Source: Bacillus sp. J37 (lineage in GTDB: Bacteria > Bacillota > Bacilli > Bacillales > Bacillaceae). From it: a stretch of DNA of 64,000 nucleotides. Shown piece by piece: positions 37,324-46,459 of the stretch. Both the position numbers and the translations under genes were made by a program. Where the stretch lies: positions 109,524-173,523 of the forward strand of contig NZ_JAEK01000009.1 in assembly GCF_000518865.1 (NCBI RefSeq), given 5' to 3'. The notes beneath the pieces are model-generated. The model was not told the origin of the DNA. It worked only from the letters and a program-made list of their open reading frames with translations, and ran no database searches. Each line of letters begins with the position of its first letter. The stretch's first letter is position 1.

Positions 37324-38481
37324 TTGAAGTCGATTACTTGGAATCAGCAAGTTGTAAAGAAAAATAATACAGCGCTTGTTTTTCAAACGATTACCCAACA
37401 TGAGCCCATTTCAAGAGCAGATATTGCACAGCAATCTGGATTAAATAAAGCAACAGTCTCCTCACTTGTAAATGAGTTGTTAGAAAAAGAGTTAGTGTAT
37501 GAATCTGGTCCGGGTGAATCTAGTGGTGGACGCAGGCCGGTTCTCCTTCACTACCATGCAACAGCTGGCTATTCAATTGGAATTGATCTAGGCGTGAATT
37601 ATATTCTGGGTGTTGTCACTGACCTAAAAGGAAGTATTGTCATTGAACATCATGTAAAAGTAAAAAATACTGATTTTCTGGCAGTGAACGAACAGATAAG
37701 AAATATGATTATTTATTTAATGAAAGATCTACCTAAAACACCTTATGGAGTTGTTGGAATCGGGATTGGAATACCCGGAATTGTCGATAAACAAGGAAGC
37801 ATCCTCCTTGCACCAAACCTTGGTTGGAAAAATTGCGAAATAAAATCAATATTAGAGGAAGAATTTCAGATACCTGTTATCATTATGAATGAAGCCAATG
37901 CAGGAGCATATGGAGAAAAGCAATTTGGTGTCGGACATGACTATAAAGATATTATGTATGTAAGTGCAGGGATTGGAATTGGTGTTGGTTTAATTCTTAA
38001 TAATGAATTATACCAGGGCCTTAATGGATTCTCTGGTGAGCTCGGTCATATGGTCATTGAAATAAATGGTATTCCTTGCAGATGTGGCAGTAAAGGCTGT
38101 TGGGAAACATATGCTTCTGAGCATGCACTCCTAAAACGAGCAAAATCAGATATTAGCCTAGAAGAATTAATTACATTGGCAAAAGAAAAAGACGAAAAGG
38201 CAATATCACTTTTTCATGAAATTGGAACTTATCTCGGCTATGGAATTAATAACATTATCAATACTTTTAATCCTGAGCAAATCATTATTGGTAATCGATT
38301 AGCAATGGCTGAAGAGTGGATAAAACAGCCTGTTTTAGATATAGTTTACTCTCAATCACTCTTTTTCCAGCAACAGGATTTACAGATTGATTTTTCAAAG
38401 CATTCTACCCATTCAGCTGCACTGGGTGTAGCTGCACTTACAACCGAGAGTTTTATCCATAGAGAATTACAGGAATTTTAA
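37324..38481 (+). CDS. xylR: Xylose-responsive ROK repressor XylR
   Basis: 385-residue ROK-family repressor. N-terminal helix-turn-helix at about 20-70 (SRADIAQQSGLNKATVSSLV), then the ROK sugar-kinase-like domain with GIGIGIPGIVD, the GELGHM motif and zinc-site CRCGSKGCWET. It is expected to repress xyl genes in the absence of xylose. TTG start at 37324 with AGGTGA upstream; a GTG at 37315 is the alternative. Divergent from xylB, which supports the name. Confidence 0.92.
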   Translation: MKSITWNQQVVKKNNTALVFQTITQHEPISRADIAQQSGLNKATVSSLVNELLEKELVYESGPGESSGGRRPVLLHYHATAGYSIGIDLGVNYILGVVTDLKGSIVIEHHVKVKNTDFLAVNEQIRNMIIYLMKDLPKTPYGVVGIGIGIPGIVDKQGSILLAPNLGWKNCEIKSILEEEFQIPVIIMNEANAGAYGEKQFGVGHDYKDIMYVSAGIGIGVGLILNNELYQGLNGFSGELGHMVIEINGIPCRCGSKGCWETYASEHALLKRAKSDISLEELITLAKEKDEKAISLFHEIGTYLGYGINNIINTFNPEQIIIGNRLAMAEEWIKQPVLDIVYSQSLFFQQQDLQIDFSKHSTHSAALGVAALTTESFIHRELQEF

Positions 38482-38524
38482 AGGTCGTTCTTGCTTCTCT
38501 GAAACGATTCCCTATTAATAGCAC

Positions 38525-38560
38525 AAAAAAATCCGGATTCCTATTGGAATCCGGATTGTT
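38525..38560. terminator. Bidirectional terminator (xylR and 6S-like RNA)
   Basis: AATCCGGATTCC pairs with GGAATCCGGATT (12 bp, 4-base loop). Seven T follow on the minus strand; GTTTGTT follows on the + strand. Confidence 0.88.
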
Positions 38561-38576
38561 TGTTATAAAGGGTTTT

Positions 38577-38758
38577 GCCGCGATTGCCGCATCGTAAAAT
38601 TATAGAGTTTTAAACCACCACTCCTACAAGTGGGTGTTCGCAGAAGGTTTCGTATCGTCCTCAACATAATGGAGGCATGATATTCCGACTTCAATGTAAA
38701 ACTCCCTATTTCAGCTTAAAGGTTAAAACTTTATAAAGGATGCGTACAGCGCAGCTTG
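38577..38758 (-). ncRNA. 6S RNA-like structured non-coding RNA
   Basis: A complete small transcription unit on the minus strand. The two ends pair: GCTGCG and CGCATC near the 5' end with GATGCG and CGCGGC at the 3' end. A second stem is ATAGGGAGTTTTA with TAAAACTCTAT, and inside are two hairpins (GAAG-TCG-TATC-CCTC with its complement, and CCACT/AGTGG). The unpaired 5' bulge contains AGTTTTAACCTTT, whose complement AAAGGTTAAAACT is what I recall as the product-RNA start of B. subtilis 6S-2 RNA. A strong promoter and a terminator flank it. Length about 182 nt, as for 6S. The exact ends are estimates. Confidence 0.68.
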
Positions 38759-38765
38759 TATAGTT

Positions 38766-38794
38766 ATAATACTAGAAATAATAGATGAATGCAA
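38766..38794 (-). promoter_or_regulatory. Sigma-A promoter of the 6S-like RNA
   Basis: TTGCAT and TATTAT with a 17-base spacer on the minus strand. The predicted start is about 7 bases downstream, at the base of the closing stem. Confidence 0.8.
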
Positions 38795-38813
38795 TAGGAT
38801 ATTTTGACATTTT

Positions 38814-40025
38814 TTATGTTAATGTTGATTTTATCGTTTCTATTAGTAGCTTCATAAGCTCATCTGAAGGTAGTACACTCTCTCCTCCTCCCTGGACAAA
38901 CGAAGGTCTCCCTCCTCCTTTTCCATAAATTAATGGTAATACAGCCTTTAACACTATGTTCAAATTAATGTCTACATCATCAGTACGTGCACAAACGATC
39001 TGAATTTTATCTTGTTGCTTACAAATGAGAGTAACGATAAGGTTAGATCGGTTTGTTACCAGATCCTTCGCAAGACTTTGCAAGTCATCGATTGGTCTGT
39101 CCTGAAAAACTTCTTTAACTAAAAATTGTTCAGATAAGGGTACTGCTTTCAAAAAAAGCTCCTTTGCTTCAAATTGAATAGCCTTTGTTGTTAGTTCATC
39201 AACTTTGTCTTCTAAATGTTTTGTTGTTTGCAGAAGTCTATCAACTGCCACATTTAATTGTTCCTGTGGAGCACTTAGTTGTGAGCTTAGTTTTTGAATG
39301 ATTTCATGCTTCTTATTCAGTTGTTTCAGTACTCTATTACCACAAACAAAATGAACACGTACCAGCTTTTTTTGTTTTTCAATATGAAGAATCTTTAAAG
39401 CACTAATCTCACCTGTAGATTTCGGATGTGTACCACCACAACCGTTATAATCAATTTCGGGAATGACTACAAGGCGAATATTTTCAGAAACAGCCAGATC
39501 TTTACGAAGTGTATATGTCAATAATTCTTCAGTATCCTTAATCCACTTCGAATGAATAGGTCGATTTTCCAAAATAAGTTGATTTGTTAACTCCTCAGCC
39601 TTCTGTATCTCTTCGGTTGTAAGAGTCTTAGTATCAAGATCAATTGTAGACAGTTCCTTTCCGAGGTGAAAACTTTTCGTTTTATACCCAAGGTGATCCT
39701 CAAAAACTGCTGTCAAAAGGTGTTGACCTGCATGTTGCTGCATATGATCAAACCGACGAATCCAATCAATATGACCAACAATTGCTTCCATTTCTATTGG
39801 AGGTCCTTCAAGGTAGTGCCGCAACTCTCCTTCTACTTCTTCTACTTCTATAACACTTTTTCCGTTTATTGTTCCAGTGTCGTGCGGCTGTCCCCCTCCA
39901 GTCGGATAGAAAGCTGTTTCCTTTAAAACAATATAATTTCTACCATTATCATCGATCCCTTTTTTCACTACTTCTGAGTTAAAAGACGTTTGGTAGGCAT
40001 CGTCATAAAATAATTTTCTCGTCAT
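38814..40025 (-). CDS. Alanyl-tRNA editing protein AlaX (long form)
   Basis: 403-residue trans-editing hydrolase that frees tRNA-Ala mischarged with serine or glycine. It has an AlaRS-like editing domain with zinc ligands in QQHAGQHLLTAVF (HXXXH) and GCGGTHPKSTGE, plus an N-terminal FYPTGGGQPHDTG segment. The C-terminal DHHA1-type domain ends with GKGGGRPSFVQGGG. Long AlaX-L proteins have this layout. ATG at 40025 preceded by GTGAG; an upstream TTG at 40031 is possible. Single gene, divergent from the SASP gene. Confidence 0.93.
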   Translation of the reverse strand: MTRKLFYDDAYQTSFNSEVVKKGIDDNGRNYIVLKETAFYPTGGGQPHDTGTINGKSVIEVEEVEGELRHYLEGPPIEMEAIVGHIDWIRRFDHMQQHAGQHLLTAVFEDHLGYKTKSFHLGKELSTIDLDTKTLTTEEIQKAEELTNQLILENRPIHSKWIKDTEELLTYTLRKDLAVSENIRLVVIPEIDYNGCGGTHPKSTGEISALKILHIEKQKKLVRVHFVCGNRVLKQLNKKHEIIQKLSSQLSAPQEQLNVAVDRLLQTTKHLEDKVDELTTKAIQFEAKELFLKAVPLSEQFLVKEVFQDRPIDDLQSLAKDLVTNRSNLIVTLICKQQDKIQIVCARTDDVDINLNIVLKAVLPLIYGKGGGRPSFVQGGGESVLPSDELMKLLIETIKSTLT

Positions 40026-40115
40026 ATACAAACACTCACTTTAATAGAGATTTATTTTTACTATAGCATAGATTCACCCTATACTAGAAAAACTATAAAC
40101 AAAGGGGGGAATGTG

Positions 40116-40367
40116 ATGGCAAAGCGAAATAAGTTACTTGTCCCTGAGTCGAGAGAACAAGTAAATCAATTAAAGGCAAAAGTAGCAAACAGTAACACCG
40201 CAAATGAAGCTAAATTTGAGGCTGCAAAAGAGCTGGGGATTCCATTAAGTGATGGAAATAATGGGGATTTACCATCTAAACAAGCCGGCAAAATAGGCGG
40301 GAAGCTCGGGGGCAATATGGTTCGAGAAATGATAAAATTAGCAGAACAGCAGTTGAAGCAGGAATAA
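40116..40367 (+). CDS. Alpha/beta-type small acid-soluble spore protein, divergent
   Basis: 83-residue DNA-binding spore protein that protects spore DNA and is degraded at germination. Family marks are EAKFEAAKELGIPL (protease cleavage region) and the C-terminal GKIGGKLGGNMVREMIKLAEQQL. The N-terminus RNKLLVPESREQVNQLKAKV departs from the major SASPs and resembles minor Bacillus alpha/beta SASPs. AAAGGGGGG lies before the ATG at 40116. It is expected under forespore sigma-G control, but no clear promoter was read. Confidence 0.92.
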   Translation: MAKRNKLLVPESREQVNQLKAKVANSNTANEAKFEAAKELGIPLSDGNNGDLPSKQAGKIGGKLGGNMVREMIKLAEQQLKQE

Positions 40368-40374
40368 AGTAGAA

Positions 40375-40409
40375 AAAGGATGAAAAGTTTTTAACACTTC
40401 ATCCTTCTT
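40375..40409. terminator. Terminator between SASP gene and HAD gene
   Basis: AAGGATGAA pairs with TTCATCCTT around a 13-base loop, followed by TTC on the + strand and TTTTTC on the minus strand. Confidence 0.75.
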
Positions 40410-40416
40410 CATATGG

Positions 40417-41121
40417 TTATTTTAATTGTAATAACTCATAAATCTCTGTAACTGTTTCATTCGGGAGATGATGTGTTTGTGGTTTTCTTTTTCGATGATT
40501 GAACCAAATACATTTCCACCCTGCTTCTATTGGTGGGACAATATCATTTTCCCATGTATCCCCAATATATAGACATTTACTTGGAGTAAGATTTAATTTT
40601 GTTTGGACATATTCGAATACTCGTTTATCTGGTTTAGCAATCCCTATACCATCAGAAATAAAAATTTGTTCTTCAGGTATGATACGATCAATCCCTAAGG
40701 CGATTAATTTCTTCATCTGATGAGCAACAGGTCCATTTGTAATAACACCAACAACCTTCCCCTTGTCCTGCAGAGACTTAAGAAGTGAGGGTATTTCTAA
40801 AAATGGTGTGATTATCTTTTGCTCATATTCATAACGTTCTTGAATAGCTTTGGCTTTTTCTTTTGATAGTAAGATACCGAAGTCTTTACATGCAGAAGTT
40901 AGTCTCTCAATACGAAGCTCTTCTAAATTGAGTGATCCTTTTACATGAAGCTTCCATAGCACATCACTATAATAGCGTACTTGTTTATAAAATGGTACGA
41001 TTTGTGAATTTCCCAGTTCTATTTGCTGGTTTATTAACGCTTTTTCGAAAGGTAATAATTGATCATATAAAGTATCATCCAAATCGAAAAAGACAGCCTC
41101 TGCACTTGTAAAACTATGCAT
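40417..41121 (-). CDS. HAD-family hydrolase (YjjG-like phosphatase)
   Basis: 234-residue haloacid-dehalogenase phosphatase. Motif I VFFDLDDTLYD (nucleophile and acid Asp), motif II VITNGPVA, motif III lysine in IAKPDKRVFEY and motif IV YIGDTWENDIVPPI are complete, with a helical cap after motif I. Substrate is unknown; relatives act on nucleotides or sugar phosphates. Its ATG overlaps the end of egsA by 8 bases, so it is cotranslated with it. In B. subtilis an unrelated HAD protein, AraL, also precedes araM, which suggests a similar housekeeping link. Confidence 0.88.
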   Translation of the reverse strand: MHSFTSAEAVFFDLDDTLYDQLLPFEKALINQQIELGNSQIVPFYKQVRYYSDVLWKLHVKGSLNLEELRIERLTSACKDFGILLSKEKAKAIQERYEYEQKIITPFLEIPSLLKSLQDKGKVVGVITNGPVAHQMKKLIALGIDRIIPEEQIFISDGIGIAKPDKRVFEYVQTKLNLTPSKCLYIGDTWENDIVPPIEAGWKCIWFNHRKRKPQTHHLPNETVTEIYELLQLK

Positions 41122-42337
41122 GTTGATGCGCTCCTAAATGGTCATTCCAAAATTTTAACATTGTGTAGCGGCTTCTTATTTTATGAGCATTCTTAAGACT
41201 TTCGACCACTAACTGTTCGTCAATACCTAAATCCAGTGGTTTAACAGCACCACCCAGCTTTCCTAGTTGATCACCAATGTAAGAACTTTCCGGTAAGGAA
41301 GCTAAAACAGTTAATATCTCATCTCGGTTTTCTAACACTTTCAATATCTTGTCTTTTTTTCCAACAGGAAGTGCTTCTAATTGTTGCTTACTAGCAACAA
41401 GATCTTTGAATCTCTTTTTATACAAGTCTAGAATAACCTGTGAAGAAACACCGACCTTAGCTCCATGCAAAACCTGTGGCTTATGTTGCTGAAGAAACTT
41501 CATTTCCCACAAATGGGACACATGATGTTCACCACCTGATGCTGGAGATGAATGTCCGACGATTAGCATTGCATAGCCTGATTGAATCAAAGCTTCAATG
41601 AGAACCCTGATTCCTTTACGATCACCTTGAGCAATTTCATTAATATGATTTTCACATTCTTTCAACGCTTCCCTCGTTAATCTGGCAGATAGCGGGCAAT
41701 ATGGCTCACCATTTACCAGATGAGAAAACCTCCAATCCGCTAGTGATGTATACTTACCAATCATATCCCCAAATCCGGCAGCAATCATTTCTTTTGGAGC
41801 AGCTTGTAGAATTGATATATCAGCAAATAATGCAATAGGCGTTTGCATTTGATACGTGGTTTTCATTCCTTTAATAACAACAGGTGCTCCCATTGAGTTA
41901 AATCCGTCCACTGAAGGCGCTGTTGGGACGGAGATAAAAGGTTTTCCCATTTTATAGCTGGAGAATCTCGCAATATCGTGAATTGTTCCCGCTCCAACAG
42001 CAATAACAACATCAGTCTCTTGTGGTATACCAAGCATGGCCTCAATTAATGAAACCTCATCAGCCACGACATCACCTTGATCATTTGGTTGAATAACAAC
42101 AACTTGATGGGGAATAGCAGATTCTATAAGCAGAGAGGTAAGCTTTTCTCCTGCAACTTGATAAGTTGTTGAATCAGCAACTACTGTTACATGTTGAAAG
42201 TTTTTTTCTGACAGATAGGTTATTGTTTCTGTTATGGCATCATGGCTAATGACCACCTTTTCGATGACCACATCAATATGCTTGTTTCCACAAGTACATG
42301 CTTTCGATTGTTCCTTTAAATCATTTAGTGTAATCAC
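41114..42337 (-). CDS. egsA: Glycerol-1-phosphate dehydrogenase EgsA/AraM
   Basis: 407-residue NAD(P)-dependent enzyme that makes sn-glycerol-1-phosphate from dihydroxyacetone phosphate. Rossmann-type region AVGAGTIHDIARFSSYKM, PTAPSVDGFNSMGAP, and metal-binding histidines in GHSSPASGGEHHVSHLWE and LHGAKVGVSS match AraM. The product feeds archaeal-type ether lipid precursors (heptaprenylglyceryl phosphate via PcrB). It sits between a HAD gene and araR, as araM sits within the ara operon of B. subtilis. Confidence 0.93.
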   Translation of the reverse strand: MITLNDLKEQSKACTCGNKHIDVVIEKVVISHDAITETITYLSEKNFQHVTVVADSTTYQVAGEKLTSLLIESAIPHQVVVIQPNDQGDVVADEVSLIEAMLGIPQETDVVIAVGAGTIHDIARFSSYKMGKPFISVPTAPSVDGFNSMGAPVVIKGMKTTYQMQTPIALFADISILQAAPKEMIAAGFGDMIGKYTSLADWRFSHLVNGEPYCPLSARLTREALKECENHINEIAQGDRKGIRVLIEALIQSGYAMLIVGHSSPASGGEHHVSHLWEMKFLQQHKPQVLHGAKVGVSSQVILDLYKKRFKDLVASKQQLEALPVGKKDKILKVLENRDEILTVLASLPESSYIGDQLGKLGGAVKPLDLGIDEQLVVESLKNAHKIRSRYTMLKFWNDHLGAHQHA

Positions 42338-42387
42338 TACACATCCCCCTTAGTTTTTCGGTTTTCGAACCAAAATCAAAAAATAAA

Positions 42388-43500
42388 TCAGCTTAGATGA
42401 TTAGTTGTGATAGATCTTGTTGAATTTCGAATAACTAACTCAGGTTCATAGACTTTTTGATTATTTTCCACGATTTTCCTTTCGCGGTTTTCTACTGCTG
42501 CAACAATCCATTGTGCTGCTTCCAATCCCATCTCTGTTTTTGGATGAGTAACAGATGTAATTTTTGTTTCAGATGCTTCTGCCAGGTACGAATCATCGTA
42601 TCCTACTATTGAAATATCCTCTGGTACCTTTAATTCAAGTTCCCGTAAAACATTCAACACACTAATCGCTATCTCATCATTGTAGCAAACAATTCCTGTT
42701 GGCTTCTTTTCTTCTGAAATGAGGATATCTTTTAGTTTGTTGACTAAAATTCCGCCTTTTTCCTCAGTTGTATATGTAATGATCATCTCGGGAAAAAATG
42801 AGATTTCATTTTCACGAAAAGCTCTAATAAACCCTTGCATCCTGTTTAACCCCTGAATATCATCACTTTTAAAGAGCCCGATTATTTTTCGATGACCCTG
42901 CTTGATCAAATGTTCAGTTGCTATAAAACCGCCCTTCTCATCGTTAAGTATGAGATGAGGGGGATTTAATTGTGGATAATATTGGTTGATCATTAAATAA
43001 GGAATCTCACTTTGTTCCATTTGTAAATAATAATGAAGATTAGGATTATAGCTGCTGCTTCTCGTTGGCTCGACAATTAACCCATCAATATTACGGCTTA
43101 ACATTGATTCCAGACATATCCTTTCTTTTTCAGGATTGTTGTCAGTACAAGCAAATGTTAAGGAGTAACCATGATCTGATAAATATGATTCAATTCCTTT
43201 TATAATAGAAGGAAAGATATAGTCTGTTACATAAGTTGTTATCACACCGATGTTTTTGCCAGTTGGGCTTGGATTTTTTTTCCGACGTTGCGAGACAAAG
43301 GTACCCGCTCCCTGCTCACGATACAACCACCCTTCATGAACTAGGTCACCAACAGCTTGTCTTACCGTGTGTCTACTCACTTCAAACAGTTTCACAAGTT
43401 CATTTTCCGAATGAATTTTTTCTCCCGGCAAAACCTTCCCCTCAGTAATCCACTCTTTGACTTTTTGTTTTACCATGCTGACTTTCGTTTGCTGCGCCAT
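42388..43500 (-). CDS. araR: Arabinose repressor AraR
   Basis: 370-residue repressor with an N-terminal GntR-type winged helix (about 1-72: ENELVKLFEVSRHTVRQAVG) and a C-terminal LacI/GalR-type sugar-binding domain (about 85-365). This chimera is characteristic of AraR, which is released from DNA by L-arabinose. A matching operator lies 36 bases upstream of its own start, and a near-perfect one at 52103-52118 before araP. Promoter-proximal to egsA on the same strand. Confidence 0.95.
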   Translation of the reverse strand: MAQQTKVSMVKQKVKEWITEGKVLPGEKIHSENELVKLFEVSRHTVRQAVGDLVHEGWLYREQGAGTFVSQRRKKNPSPTGKNIGVITTYVTDYIFPSIIKGIESYLSDHGYSLTFACTDNNPEKERICLESMLSRNIDGLIVEPTRSSSYNPNLHYYLQMEQSEIPYLMINQYYPQLNPPHLILNDEKGGFIATEHLIKQGHRKIIGLFKSDDIQGLNRMQGFIRAFRENEISFFPEMIITYTTEEKGGILVNKLKDILISEEKKPTGIVCYNDEIAISVLNVLRELELKVPEDISIVGYDDSYLAEASETKITSVTHPKTEMGLEAAQWIVAAVENRERKIVENNQKVYEPELVIRNSTRSITTNHLS

Positions 43501-43536
43501 TCTGTCACCACTTTCAGCTTGTATGTTTCCGCACTA

Positions 43537-43552
43537 ACTTATTCGTACAACT
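43537..43552 (-). promoter_or_regulatory. AraR operator upstream of araR
   Basis: Minus-strand AGTTGTACGAATAAGT matches ATTTGTACGTACAAAT at 12 of 16 positions. It implies autoregulation. Confidence 0.7.
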
Positions 43553-43624
43553 ATTTTTATTATATACTATGAAGCAGACATTTAAAATGACTAGTTGCCA
43601 ATATTAGTAGAAGAAGATTCTAAA

Positions 43625-43676
43625 CAAGTAAAAAGGGATCCGCATCAATTGACCGAATCCCTCTTACTTATTTAAG
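43625..43676 (-). terminator. Terminator of the ara transporter operon
   Basis: On the minus strand GTAAGAGGGAT pairs with GATCCCTTTTTAC around a loop, followed by TTG. It begins at the araH stop codon. Confidence 0.65.
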
Positions 43677-44880
43677 AAGCTTTATTTTTATTATAGATAT
43701 CAAATGCTACAGCAAGTAGTAATACCAATCCTTTAATTCCTTGCTGCCAGTCAATACCCAATCCTAGTAATGACATCCCGTTATTCATGATCCCCATCAC
43801 AAGGCCACCGATAATAGCACCGGGAACAGTTCCAATTCCTCCATATGCAGATGCTCCGCCGATAAAGCATGCAGCGATTGCATCTAGTTCAAATAAGTTA
43901 CCCGCTTTAGGTGTTGCAGCATTTAAACGTGCTGCAAATAATAGACCTGATAGTGCAGAAAGTACACCCATATTTACGAAAACCCAGAATGTCATGCGTT
44001 TTGTTTTAATTCCTGATAACTGTGCAGCTTTTTCGTTACCTCCAATTGCATAAACATGACGACCTGCTTTTGTTTTATTTGTAACAAATGTATAGAGAAT
44101 AATTAAAACTCCAAGGATAATTAAAATATTAGGAATTCCCTCATATGTTGCTAATACATATGTGAAAATGTTTAATATTGCAACAAGTCCTACAAGTTTT
44201 AAAACAAACATACCTGTTGAGGAAACTTCTACATTATATTTCTTTTCTGTTCGTCTGCTTTTAATTTGGGTGAAAACATAAATGATTGACAAAGCAAAAC
44301 CGATAATTAGTGTTAAAACATGGATCGAACCGCTTCCGATATCAGGTATAAATCCTGAACTGATTTTTTGGAATGATTCAGGGAATGGTGCAATCGATTT
44401 TCCTTCAAGGACAATCATCGTTGCACCTCTGAACAGTAACATTCCTGCCAAGGTTACGATAAATGCGGGAATTTTTACATAAGCAATCCAAAACCCTTGC
44501 CATGCGCCGATAATGGCACCTACTAGTAAAGAGATGATAACGGCCAGGAAGGTTGGCATTTCATAGTTTACCATCAAAATAGCTGATATTGCTCCAACAA
44601 AGGCTGCAACAGAACCAACCGATAAGTCAATATGCCCTGTAATAATAACCAATACCATTCCAATTGCCAGAACTAAAATATAGCTATTTTGCAAAATTAA
44701 GTTTGTAATATTTAGCGGTTTTAATAGTAACCCATCTGTTAAAACTTGAAACAAAATCATAATAAAGACTAATGCAATGATCATGCTATATTGACGCATA
44801 TTGTTTTGAATTACTGATTTCCAAATAGAGTCATTGTTTAATCCTGGTGTTTTTTGTAGTTGATTTTGCGGTTGCATCAT
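43672..44880 (-). CDS. araH: Arabinose ABC transporter permease AraH
   Basis: 402-residue sugar permease of the XylH/MmsB (CUT2) type, with about ten membrane segments and an inserted basic loop near residue 190 (QIKSRRTEKKYN). The family block VIITGHIDLSVGSVAAFVG and the C-terminal IGGASAYGGIGTVPGAIIGG are present. It follows araG by 2 bases. The name follows the G. stearothermophilus AraEGH L-arabinose transporter, which has the same three-gene order beside araPST. Confidence 0.9.
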   Translation of the reverse strand: MMQPQNQLQKTPGLNNDSIWKSVIQNNMRQYSMIIALVFIMILFQVLTDGLLLKPLNITNLILQNSYILVLAIGMVLVIITGHIDLSVGSVAAFVGAISAILMVNYEMPTFLAVIISLLVGAIIGAWQGFWIAYVKIPAFIVTLAGMLLFRGATMIVLEGKSIAPFPESFQKISSGFIPDIGSGSIHVLTLIIGFALSIIYVFTQIKSRRTEKKYNVEVSSTGMFVLKLVGLVAILNIFTYVLATYEGIPNILIILGVLIILYTFVTNKTKAGRHVYAIGGNEKAAQLSGIKTKRMTFWVFVNMGVLSALSGLLFAARLNAATPKAGNLFELDAIAACFIGGASAYGGIGTVPGAIIGGLVMGIMNNGMSLLGLGIDWQQGIKGLVLLLAVAFDIYNKNKAS

Positions 44881-44882
44881 AA

Positions 44883-46418
44883 CTACCTCCTTACCTTACT
44901 TTTTGTCATATAAGTCATAAGCTTTTCTTGATTTGCTTCCTCTTTTGTTACTTCACCAGTGATACTTCCCTCATTCATCACATAGATTCGGTCACACATG
45001 CCTAATAATTCCGGTAACTCTGAGGAAATCATAAGAATTCCTTTTCCGGCCATCGCCAGATCATTAATAATAGAGTAAATTTCATATTTGGCACCTACAT
45101 CAATTCCTCGTGTCGGCTCATCTAAAATTAAAATATCCGGTTCAGAGAAAATCCATTTACTTAATACGATCTTTTGTTGGTTTCCTCCACTTAAATTTCC
45201 TGCCTTTTGGTAGATACTCGGTGTTTTTATACGTAATTTCTTTTTGTATTCTTCAGCGACCATAATCTCTTTATTTTTGTCTAAGATTGATTGCTTTGAA
45301 ATTTTATCTAAGCTTGCTAGTGTAATGTTTTGTCTAATATCATCCATTAGGATGAGCCCATTTCCTTTACGATCCTCTGAAACATATGCCATGCCTTGGT
45401 TGATCGCTGATGTAACATCGTTAAATTCAACTTCTGCCCCATCCTTAAACATTTGTCCGGTAATCTTCTTTCCATATGATTTACCGAAGATACTCATAGC
45501 AAGCTCTGTACGACCAGCCCCCATTAGTCCGGCAACCCCTACAATTTCTCCCTTTCGAATGGAGATCGTAACATCATCGATAACTTTTCGATCTGAGTGT
45601 AAAGGATGATATACATTCCAGTTTTTCACTTCAAAGAATGTTTCTCCGATTTTAGGAGTTCGTTCAGGATAACGGTTAGTTAAATCCCTTCCAACCATAC
45701 CTTTGATAATGCGATCCTCCGTAACATTGTCTTTTTTCACATCAAGTGTTTCAATTGTTTGCCCGTCTCGTAGAATCGTGATTGAATCCGCTACCTTTTC
45801 AATCTCATTTAATTTATGAGAGATGATAATTGCGGACATTCCTTGTTTTTTGAATTCTAACAGAAGATTTAATAGATTTTCACTATCATCTTCATTTAAT
45901 GAAGCTGTTGGCTCATCAAGGATAAGCAGCTTCACTTCCTTTGATAACGCTTTTGCAATTTCGACTAATTGTTGCTTTCCGACTCCAATGTCATCGACCT
46001 TGGTATTAGGTGATTCAGTTAGTCCGACCTTTTGCAGCAGTTCACGTGTTTTCATTGTCGTGATATTCCAATTAATGACACCTTTAGAGGCAATTTCGTT
46101 TCCGAGAAAAATATTTTCTGCGATCGAAAGCTCTGGGATCAACGCAAGTTCTTGGTGGATGATGACGACCCCCAGCTCTTCACTTTGTTTTATATTCTTA
46201 AACTCACAAACAGAGTCTTTAAATAAAATATCTCCAGTATACGATCCGTGTGGATAAACTCCACTTAATACCTTCATTAAGGTGGATTTACCTGCCCCAT
46301 TTTCACCACAAAGAGCATGAATTTCTCCTTCTTTTACTTTTAGGTTAACGTTTTCAAGTGCTTTTACACCTGGAAACTCTTTTGTGATATTCCGCATTTC
46401 TAGAATGATCTTTGACAT
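44883..46418 (-). CDS. araG: Arabinose ABC transporter ATP-binding protein AraG
   Basis: 511-residue double ATPase (CUT2 type). First half: Walker [10 protein letters not shown], signature IGVGKQQL, Walker [12 protein letters not shown]. Second half: degenerate Walker [10 protein letters not shown] with intact LSGGNQQK and [15 protein letters not shown]. This asymmetry is normal for sugar ATPases of the RbsA/XylG type. Start at the ATG at 46418 with AGGTGG upstream; a GTG at 46427 is the alternative. It lies between araE and araH. Confidence 0.92.
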   Translation of the reverse strand: MSKIILEMRNITKEFPGVKALENVNLKVKEGEIHALCGENGAGKSTLMKVLSGVYPHGSYTGDILFKDSVCEFKNIKQSEELGVVIIHQELALIPELSIAENIFLGNEIASKGVINWNITTMKTRELLQKVGLTESPNTKVDDIGVGKQQLVEIAKALSKEVKLLILDEPTASLNEDDSENLLNLLLEFKKQGMSAIIISHKLNEIEKVADSITILRDGQTIETLDVKKDNVTEDRIIKGMVGRDLTNRYPERTPKIGETFFEVKNWNVYHPLHSDRKVIDDVTISIRKGEIVGVAGLMGAGRTELAMSIFGKSYGKKITGQMFKDGAEVEFNDVTSAINQGMAYVSEDRKGNGLILMDDIRQNITLASLDKISKQSILDKNKEIMVAEEYKKKLRIKTPSIYQKAGNLSGGNQQKIVLSKWIFSEPDILILDEPTRGIDVGAKYEIYSIINDLAMAGKGILMISSELPELLGMCDRIYVMNEGSITGEVTKEEANQEKLMTYMTKSKVRR

Positions 46419-46459
46419 TTTTTCCACCTACATTCAATGTTTTTCTTTCGAATGATGAA

